DNA from: Xylaria sp. FL1777
Taxonomy: Eukaryota; Ascomycota; Sordariomycetes; Xylariales; Xylariaceae
Assembly: GCA_022578965.1 (NCBI GenBank)
Contig: MU400507.1
Location: forward strand, 834,418-898,417
Length of the DNA: 64,000 bases
Reading direction: 5' to 3'
Position 1 is the first letter of the stretch, and every line of letters starts with the position of its first letter. The position numbers and the translations under genes are program-made. Shown one piece after another: positions 56,320-64,000 of this stretch. The notes below the pieces were generated by a model. The model worked only from the letters and a program-made list of their open reading frames with translations, did not search any database and was not told where the DNA came from.

Positions 56320-58091
56320 TTAGCGTGACCTCTCGACCGCATCGCCATTTGAGGTTCTTCTCATCTTCATGATTTTGTCTTTTAAAAGTTTCTCCTTTAG
56401 CTCGTTGGCCTGTTGCTGTGGTGTCTTGGTCTGACGACAAAGAGTCAGCTCTTGATACGGGAAATAGCCAGAAACAGAATCCCTATCAAGAAGAACGAAC
56501 CTCCTCGGCCGCCGAGGCCGCGTGATGTCGTGGTGGTCGGGGTCTGTCTTCATCTTCCGAAATATCAGCTGGTCTGTTGTTACGGGGTCGGGGGGAGCCG
56601 GAGTGTCTCCGGTTCTTCGAGGGACCAGGCCTGTCAGGAGATGCGCTAACATCTCTGTCTCTGTCTCTACTTCTGCTTCTGCTTTTGCTTCTACTTGGGC
56701 TCCTACGCCGAGGCCGTCTGTAACCCTTTGGCGATGCCGATCGACTGAGGCTCCGCGTGAAAGATCGCCTTAGCCGGCCGCGACGGTTAGGAGACGGACT
56801 GCGGCTGATTAATTCGCGTGCTGGTCGCCGCCTATGACTACGAGATCGTGACCGTGACCGTGATCGAGATGGTGAGGATGATCGAGAGCGGCTTAAACGG
56901 CGACTATCTCTGCGTGTTGGTGACCTTGAGCGACTTGGCGAGCCGGAGAATCTGCGTCTTTTGCGGGCAGGCGAGCGCGATTTACCACTACCTTCCGAGT
57001 CAGAATGGCTGTCGGGGGAGGACGTGTTGTGTCTATTGTGATTGTTGCGACCTCGGGAGTTCCGATTCCGGCCAGCCGATCGCTCTCGCTTCCTGTAACG
57101 GGGCGAAGACCGATTCCCAGCGCGATGGCGAGGGGGACTCGCAGATCTCTGACTGCTTCGGCGATTACGTTTGTTGGTATCGCTTGGTGATCGTGAGCGA
57201 GAGGAAATGTGTGAATCCGAAGATACTGAACGGGTTGGGGAGCGCCCTCGCCGGAAGTCTTCTCGTGCCGCACGACGCCCATCAGGCACGTACCGGTCAC
57301 GGTTCCCTTGATACGAGTCACGTTCTCGCCTTGGAGGGGATGCGCCCCGACCAGTACCACGTCCAAATCCCCTTCGGTCATCAAACGCCCTATCTCCACC
57401 GCGTCTTCCCCCGCGCCAGTTGTCCCCTCGGCCTCCGCGGAAACTGCGGTCCCGCCGTTCTCGATCTCGCATTTCGGCTAGTTCGCGATCTCGACGCTCC
57501 TGTGTTTCTCGACGAACGCGAGCCTCCTCCGCAGCTTTATCCGCGTCGATCTAGATTTAGTTAGCTGCATGGAAAGGCGAAATATTCAAGCGGATAGCAG
57601 ACCTTTTCTTGAATGAGCTCCAGTTTCTTGGCTTCGAGAAGCTCCTTCGGGACGCCTTGCGGACTAGACTGAGCGCTCAAGCAGAGCTTCCAAAGCTCTT
57701 TGCAGAAAGGTGCTGTGTCTTTATCCAGGAATCCTGTGAGCTGAATTTGCAAGGATTTAATGTCGGGCTGTAAAGGGCGAGTCAATTCCCCCGTGCCATT
57801 GTCAGAGTTAAATGAGGTAAGAGGCGAACATACGAAGCGGGAACCGTCAATCAGGTTGAAGCATAACTCTATAACCACATCATCTTCAGAGCCTAGAATC
57901 TCGGATATTCTGCTAGCAATCCATCTGCGACGTAGTGGATCAGCTGCGGTGCAGTGCACGAGAACCAAGGGAGTGCTATGCGCCTACTTTTTCATAACTT
58001 GGAGGTTGACCTTTTGCATGTCAACCTTCTGGTTGAATTCCGGAGGGAATTTGGTAGCTCTTAAGAGCTTTGCGTCGACGCTTGCCGCCAT
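56320..58091 (-). CDS. PWI-domain SR-rich splicing protein (SRRM1-like), 506 aa
   Basis: Five exons (58091..57988, 57924..57834, 57767..57603, 57550..56501, 56430..56320) join in frame. The PWI domain (about 25-115) is built from three small exons: FPPEFNQKVDMQKVNLQVMK, then KWIASRISEILGSEDDVVIE, then PDIKSLQIQLTGFLDKDTAP and CKELWKLCLSAQSSP. After KAAEEARVRRETQ there is a long RS/RG-rich tail (about 150-460) with blocks such as RSRSRSRSH, typical of SR proteins. The last exon adds a helical end KEKLLKDKIMKMRR. Known of the family: SRRM1/SRm160 and fungal homologues bind exon junctions and RNA and promote splicing. The short introns (52-70 bp) have CTAAC or CTGAC branch-like sites. Confidence 0.9.
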
Positions 58092-58733
58092 CCGAATGGT
58101 TGAACGTCGCAAAGACGTGGTGTGTTGTAAGAAGTGTGAGTGGCAGGCGATCTCACGGGAATACTATGTCGAGGGAGAAAGAAGGTGACGTCTGTGGAAC
58201 TGTGGAACGGTTTTACGGACGCGTCTTATCTAACCTTGACTGCTTGTCTTGGGTCGCCGTTTATCAACCGCTAGGGGTAAAGTGGTCAGTACCAGAGGCA
58301 TGCTGAACCTGGAAATCTCCGTGGATTGTACCTAACATGTGGGGTCTCTTCAGCCTAAAATACCTGAGGTACCAACTTAGGTTAGGTAAGTAACTTACTT
58401 AAGTTTAAGTCACTGGTAAAATCCAGTCGCGTGGCAGGCCCCCCAAGATTGATTTACCCGCTCTTTCGAACACCTAAAACATGGGTTTACCAGGCAGTTT
58501 CACACTGTAGGTAGGCACATGCTAACTCAAACTTAAGGAATAAACCCCCGAAAGCCTCAGCTACACAAGTTAGATGTGTTCTATTTTGATTTATACTTGA
58601 GAGCTGATCTGGTTCTAGTCTAGGTATTGTGAAATTGACATGAACGTTTCTCCATGCTGCTTCAGCTCTTTTTATTATGGCATTGTAGTAAGAGGACGAG
58701 AATATTTGAAAATTTCACAAAATATCTCCACCT
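58092..58733. other. Intergenic region, PWI gene promoter
   Basis: Upstream flank of the PWI gene; a TAGGTA-type cluster is near 58,365-58,400. Nothing else is recognised. Confidence 0.45.
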
Positions 58734-59385
58734 CTAAAGCGATGCCAGCCATTCCTCCGCATTCACCACCGATGCCTGTTTCGCGAGGATTTTCGCAAGC
58801 AGGATCTCGTGCACGTCGGCCGACGGATCCGCGCACAGATCAGCGAGTACCGTGATCTCGTAGTCCATGTCGAAGGCCTGGCGGACCGTCGACAAGACGG
58901 CACCGCTCGTGGCGAGGCCGGCCACAACAATCTTCTCAATCCCTAAGGACCGTAGCACGATGTCCAGGTCGTTGCCATAGAGCGCCGACACTCGTCGCTT
59001 CTTGATGTGGATGTCATCCACCGCTGCCTCGGCGATCGCTGGATGCAGCTGAACGGACGCATCCGTGTCCTTGAACTGTCCAGAGGCCTTCACGCGCGCT
59101 GTCATCTGGTTCCGTGGCGACGCGTCTGCGTAGTTTGGTCGAAATCCGGCTATACGAAATCCATGAGTTAGGAGGAGTTGGACTAAACGACCTCTTTGCT
59201 AAAAATATGAAGGAAACGACTCTAGAATGCTTACTTGTCACTTGTACGACAGGAATACCAGCTTTCCGTGCTGCCGCTAGTGTTGAAGAGACCTTGGCGA
59301 GGTATTCATCTGTACTCATAACCTTCTCTAACATCCCAACAATTCCAGTTTGGACGTCGAGGAGGATGAAGGCGGTTTTTGCCAT
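58734..59385 (-). CDS. Isochorismatase-fold hydrolase-like protein, 188 aa
   Basis: Two exons (59385..59235 and 59149..58734) join in frame over an 85-bp intron. The ATG gives MAKTAFILLDVQTGIV, with Asp10 at the family's first catalytic position. The junction restores VTTGFRPNYADASPRNQ. A Lys in IHIKKRR (Lys100 or Lys101) fits the second catalytic residue. The third segment reads GLATSGAVLSTVRQAFD; the usual nucleophile Cys (G-x-x-T-x-x-C-V) is Ala134 here. Known of the family: Cys-containing members are amidohydrolases, whereas isochorismatases lack the Cys. A TSG-type subfamily without Cys is frequent in fungi and bacteria, so the change is a family trait, not damage. The reaction is unknown. 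No signal peptide is seen. Confidence 0.85.
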
Positions 59386-60710
59386 AGCGAAGATTGAGTG
59401 TCAATCAAGTAGGTATGTTATGCTGTCTAGAGAAGTGGTAGTCCGTAGTAAATGTAAGATCTTACTAAGAAACGATCGAGGGTTGCAAGGACATATGATA
59501 TTTATATATCTTGTCTACTCGTATATCACTCGTATATGCACTCGTTTGTCTATAAGAAGCGTTTGAAGGAAGATGCCCGATCCTCAAGTCGTCCAGCTCC
59601 GAGTCGGATCCGACGGTCAAGTATAATTGGCTACCTTAATCACTTGACTGATGCGGTGCCCACAAGTCCCGGACCCGATTCGGATAGCAAATCTTTTCTT
59701 CTTCTTTTTTATATTTTAAAGAAAAATCTCATATATATCTAGAGGTCGTTTAAGTCCGTTAATACAAGCCTTGTGGAGATGGAACGGAACAAACCTGAAG
59801 ACATTGATATATGCGTAAATATTTTCCAGGAGACAGTTGCTGTATCGTCTAGACTTCCATTCCGTACATGGTATTACTGAGTCCATCGTAAAAATCAACA
59901 CCATCGCGCAAAGCAGTGTTTCACCGCTACCATTGCTGTCGCCTCCCGTGTGTGTCACCACCGAGTAAGTTAAGCTTATAAAGATCATATCTTCACCATC
60001 CTCCGTCAATCCTCGTCCACTTTCCCCCTCCAGCCCCTTTCCATCAGTAAGCTGGCGTATATAGCTGCTGCTGTTCTGTTTTCCTCTGCCTCCATCTTCC
60101 GTCGTCTATTGATCGTCACCCGACACGACTTAAACTCCAGCAGGGACTTTCCGTTTGTCATAGGTATTTTCGTTCCACGACAGAATGAACTAGGAATAGT
60201 CTTGAAGCCGTGTGACAACTTGGCATGCCAACGTGCAGAACGTGCATTTGTCAAAATAGGCGCAACCAATCAACCATACGTTGACGCTCTATGACACAAC
60301 CCAGTGGCGCCGTAGGGCGTAAATACTGGCCCTTGCTACAGGAAATCATAAGCTGTTGCAGATGCTTGGAACCGACGGCCTACGCTGTATTTTATATTAA
60401 GTCCATATGTGATCGTATCGCATAATGCTGAATGCATAACATACCTATAATAGTCCGTAACATCATACATTCGTGTACCATTCCCTCATTACCATCAATA
60501 TTATAGAAAGCCCTAGTGAATTTTCCAGCCCGCGAAACTGGTCGGAGCAGTAACCCCTAAACTTACGCCAGTCCCCTCGCAAAACTGCGAATCGTCAAAC
60601 TCTCAGCGCCGTGTGCATTCCCCTAAACCCCGACTCGTTCACTAGGTAGGTGCCCATTATAACTCTAATTGCCATGTAGCTTATCAATCCCAAAAACCCT
60701 TGAGGCCAGC
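59386..60710. other. Intergenic region, no gene recognised
   Basis: ORFs at 59,716-60,009 and 60,006-60,269 (minus) have unstructured composition and no splice support, so they are not called. The region contains the isochorismatase-like gene promoter and the 3' flank of the following minus-strand gene. Confidence 0.45.
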
Positions 60711-61387
60711 CTAGGTTCTCCCGGGGTAATGTAAATTGGGCGGCTCACTTCGGTCTCGTTGGTGGGCAAACGCCGCTTTCCTCTGCTCTGTCGCCGCCAT
60801 CTGCAGCTGCTGTTTTGCTGCTAGAGCATTGATTTTTTCGCGTGCCTTCATTAAACTGCTGTTATCTTGTTCCCTTAATTTTGCGCGAATCTCGTAGAGA
60901 GAGAGCAGGGTGGAAGCTCTGTCGACATCCGAATCCGCAGCCTGTCAGATCTATTAGTATACCGAGATCGAGAAATAACATGGGCAACGTACATGTTCAC
61001 CACGGGGAGTGCCCGGTATGGACGAAGGCGTGGCGGAGTTTGTTCTGGAGAGCGGTGGGGAAAAGATGCGACGGCCGTATTTATCGGTCAAGCGACTAAC
61101 AGAGGGAGGAGGAGAGGTTATGCGGCCCTCGGTGGCGCTTCGTTGATGGTTTACTTGGGGTCTGTGTTGGTCCTGGGAGTCAAGGGTCTTGTGGGTAGAC
61201 ACAAGGGCTTTCGCGGCGGGCTGATCCTGCTGTGGAATGATGAGAGGACGAAGTCAGCGACTCTGCCGCAGCAGCGTTGGGGGCGGAGTGACAGGCGGAG
61301 TGACAGGCGGAGATGGGAAAGACGACATACGGCAGCCTGGAGATCATTCAGATCGGCCAGCATTTGGGCCAACTGGAGAGCCTCCAT
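60711..61387 (-). CDS. Unknown small coiled-coil protein, 174 aa, three exons
   Basis: Three exons (61387..61331, 61229..60993, 60941..60711) join in frame; introns are 101 and 51 bp with donors GTATGT and GTACGT. Exon 1 codes MEALQLAQMLADLNDLQAA, a helical start. The second exon encodes a Ser/Pro-rich, probably disordered part (RITSPPPSVSRLTDKYGRR and NSATPSSIPGTPRG). The last gives a coiled coil, STLLSLYEIRAKLREQDNSS then KAREKINALAAKQQLQM, and ends LHYPGRT. The disordered middle with SP and TP sites resembles cell-cycle-regulated adaptors, but I recognise no family. Intron 1 contains a short tandem repeat (GGAGTGACAGGC units). The three-exon structure with two strong donors supports a real gene. 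Confidence 0.65.
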
Positions 61388-61979
61388 AGTAGCACATACA
61401 ATTGGAGACGTCCAGTTGTCTGGTAGAGTTTTGGGGTTCGGCGACGGTGACAAACTGGTCTGCAGATGGAAGTTCGGGTGTTATAACCTTAGGTGCATGA
61501 GAGATTTTGTATGTAGTAGGTAAGATGTCGGTATTCCGTGTCGCAGGAGGGCGAAATTACCTGTCGCGTGTGTAACACACCGTTTTCGTCCCAGCTTATA
61601 GCCAGCTATGGTAGCGTAATGCAAGCGCAAGCCCGGTCTAGATCAGGTAGGTAGTCAAGTATATACTTAGTACCTACCTAAGTACCTACTGTACGCAGGA
61701 GGCCAGATGCAGGCCATGACCCCGCTATCCGACATCGAGGTTCTGCGAAATATAGGCGTGTCTTTTTTTCCCCAAGTTTATCAATACATGCTATATAAGC
61801 CAGATCTCCTACGCTAAATCCGGCCCCTTCGGGTCATTATAATTACTAATCCAGCAGACAAAGATACAAGATACAGAATACATAGTACATACCGGTAAGT
61901 ACCTGCCTCTGATTTTGGGACCGTAGTTTTTGATTTTCAGACCGTAAACTAAACCCAATATGGCAAAGCCCTCATCAGT
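61388..61979. other. Upstream region with TAGGTA cluster
   Basis: Promoter side of the small coiled-coil gene. A TAGGTA/TACCTA cluster lies at 61,645-61,700. The sequence then becomes steadily AT-rich toward 61,980. Confidence 0.45.
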
Positions 61980-63833
61980 ACCTTCTGCTACCCTACTTTC
62001 ATTTCAAATACACTAAAACTAAGCCTATTTTGATGTGTTATAGAATACCTAGAGGTATTTGCAAAGTTTAGCCCATAAAACAATTAAAAAATAACAGGTA
62101 TACTACTTAGCCTATAAACTAATTAATTAAAAGCTTTTATTTTTACACTTATTTATATTTATTTATACTTATTTATATTTACTTATTTATTTACACTTAT
62201 TTATTTATATTTATTTATTTATATTTATTTATTTATATTTATTTATATTTATTTATTTATATTTATTAATTTATATTTACCACTTTTAACCTTTAATAAC
62301 TTTTAATAATTAACCTTTAATAACATTAAAATATTTTATAATGCTTGCTAATTATATGTTATATTAGCTTTATTTTTTTAGTAGCTATTAAAGGGTTATT
62401 TTATTAGCTAAAACAGTTAATTAACTAAGTTTCTATTTTTATTTATAGCTTACTAATTAATTTCTAGAACTTTTTATAGCATTTATTTATAACTTATTAA
62501 TTATTTTCCACTTTTTATTAACTTATATTTATTTATATTTATTTATTAATTTACACTTATTATTTTTAACCTTTAATAACTTATAATAATTAACTTTTAA
62601 TAATATTATAATATTTTAAAATGCTTACTAATTATATGTTATTTTAGCTTTACTTTTTTAGTAATTATTAAAAGGTTATTTTATTAGCTAAAATAATTAA
62701 TTAACTAAGTTGCTTTTTTTATTATAGCTTACTAATTAATTTTTAAAACCTTTTATAGCACTTATTTATAACTTACTAATCACTTTTTATTTATTTACTT
62801 ATTTTTTCACTTATTTTTATAATTTATTAACTATTACTTTTAACTTTTAACCTTTAACTTTTTATTTATAACTTATTAACTAATATTAACTTTTAACCTT
62901 TAATTATTTAAAACATTATATATATTGCAAAATCTATTAATTTTATGCTATTTTTAGCTTTATTTTTGTTTTAGCTATTAATTGCTTATTTTTTTAATTA
63001 AAATTATTAACTAGCTAATTTTTAAACAATGCTTTTAGCACTATTTACTAATACTACTTTTGCTACTTTTAATAAAAGCTTTAATGCTTAATAAACATAT
63101 ATACTTAGTAAAAGCTACTTTATTAAAAAAGCTAAAGCTTAAAACAAGCGTAATAGCTAATATACTTGCTATTTAATCTTTTATATAGCTAGCTTAAACT
63201 GCTTGTTTATTACTATAGCTAAAAAATCTTTAATTGTTAAACAATATTGCAAATTTAAAGCTATTATAAAGCTTTTTAAAATTGCTACTATATAAAATTT
63301 TATTATTATATACTTTTAATATAACTATTTTTTAATTTAATTTACACTTGCTTATTACTTTTAATAAATAACTAACTTTATTATTAGCATAATTATTTAT
63401 AGCTTTAATAATTTAACTTTATGCTGCAAAATTTATAAGTTTATTTATAGCTTTAACTTAGCTATTATAATAACTAATTTTAACGTTAGTAATTATTTTG
63501 CTTAGCTTAAGCGCAAAAAATGTAGCCTTTATATAAATTATAAAGCAATACTTTTAGCTTTATAGCAAAATAACGTATAACATTAAATAAAATACTTTAA
63601 GGGCTGCATATATTAGCTAATATAATTGCTAAAATAGTGCAAAAGCATATAAAAACTATACTTTAAAGTTATTATGCTTAATATAATATATAAAGTATAT
63701 TTTTTTTCACTTATTTATATTATGCTAATATATATTTTTTATATATAAATTAATATTTTTAATGCATTTTTTTTTAAGCTAGCTAAGTTTACTTTAATTA
63801 ATATTACTTTTAATATAGCTTTTGTTATATTAC
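61980..63833. repeat. AT-rich, RIP-like block with decayed tandem units
   Basis: A 1.85-kb block made almost entirely of A and T; the remaining C and G occur mostly as AGCT-like words, and CpA is rare, as expected after repeat-induced point mutation (CpA to TpA). The left part (62,130-62,290) is a degenerate TTTATTTATA microsatellite. From 62,288 a unit is repeated: AACCTTTAATAAC occurs at 62,288 and 62,568, and AATTATATGTTAT at about 62,350 and 62,630, an offset of 280 bp. A third, more diverged copy follows around 62,890-63,060. There are no long ORFs. It is probably a former multicopy element, now silenced and decayed. Confidence 0.7.
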
Positions 63834-64000
63834 TGTCACGGGAGGTATGAAGCATCAAAGGTCAGGTACAATAGTCAATATATCTCTAGTCTCATAGTAG
63901 GTATCTAACAAGACTAAAGCTTGAAGAAGGGAGGAAACTCCCATGAAATGGGTATGGGAAGGATATCCCATATATACATGTAACCTGTGACATGTGCTGA
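63834..64000. other. Sharp composition boundary; possible LTR start
   Basis: At 63,834 the AT-rich block ends abruptly at TGTCACGGGAGG and base composition returns to normal. Several fungal Ty3/gypsy LTRs begin with TGTCACG, and the sequence after it (mixed composition, TGTGACATGTGCTGA near the window end) is compatible with an LTR start that continues beyond the window. No target-site duplication or second LTR can be seen here. Confidence 0.3.

Noticed and set aside
56818..57564. 248-codon plus-strand frame over the SR-rich gene
   Set aside because: It is the antisense of the arginine/serine repeat region of the PWI gene, which keeps other frames open.
59716..60269. Two minus-strand ORFs that might form one spliced gene
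   Set aside because: No donor and acceptor pair joins them in frame, and neither has protein-like structure.

Overview
This window looks like a chromosomal segment of a filamentous ascomycete (Pezizomycotina, probably a Sordariomycete). The genes have short introns (about 49-290 bp) with fungal GTRNGT donors, CTRAY branch sites and YAG acceptors. The conserved genes are typical fungal housekeeping genes, and the right end is an AT-rich block with the look of repeat-induced point mutation (RIP). All gene models here were spliced by eye; each model reported as intact has exon lengths summing to a multiple of three and no internal stop.

Left part (1-8,440): gene-poor accessory-like DNA. It holds a small unknown ORF, a decayed SNF2-type helicase that keeps Walker A and DEAH motifs, a frameshifted acidic ORF, an intact secreted alpha/beta hydrolase, a fragment resembling the N-terminal region of DUF3435 (FluG/Starship-captain-like) proteins, and a decayed protein-kinase-like gene. 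A secreted FAD-linked oxidase (8,442-10,278) follows.

Middle (11,867-36,590): conserved genes. TTI2 (TTT chaperone complex) and the lipid phosphatase FIG4 are convergent. Next come an unknown 143-aa protein, EMC4, the AP-1 beta subunit (with a probable GC-AG intron), a repeat-rich GPI-type wall protein, a prenylated membrane-anchored ubiquitin-fold protein, the proteasome assembly factor UMP1 (its ATG stands alone in the first exon) and a soluble double-ABC ATPase. Long intergenic regions separate several of these.

Right part (36,870-61,387): a small chimeric locus with nested palindromes, a CUE/CCCH/SMR RNA-binding protein, an F-box plus JmjC oxygenase, eIF4A, an unknown coiled-coil protein, a 104-aa single-pass membrane protein, a dipeptidyl-peptidase 5-like serine peptidase, EAF6 (histone acetyltransferase complexes), an SRRM1-like PWI/SR splicing protein, an isochorismatase-fold protein and a small coiled-coil protein of unknown role.

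Right end (61,980-64,000): an AT-rich block of about 1.85 kb built from decayed tandem units. It stops sharply at a TGTCACG sequence that may be the start of an LTR. Intergenic DNA across the window is scattered with self-complementary TAGGTA/TACCTA motifs. No tRNA, rRNA, CRISPR array or complete transposon was recognised. No obviously new multi-gene system was found; the best leads are the decayed DUF3435-like fragment with its neighbours, the hairpin-bearing 37 kb locus and the unknown spliced genes.
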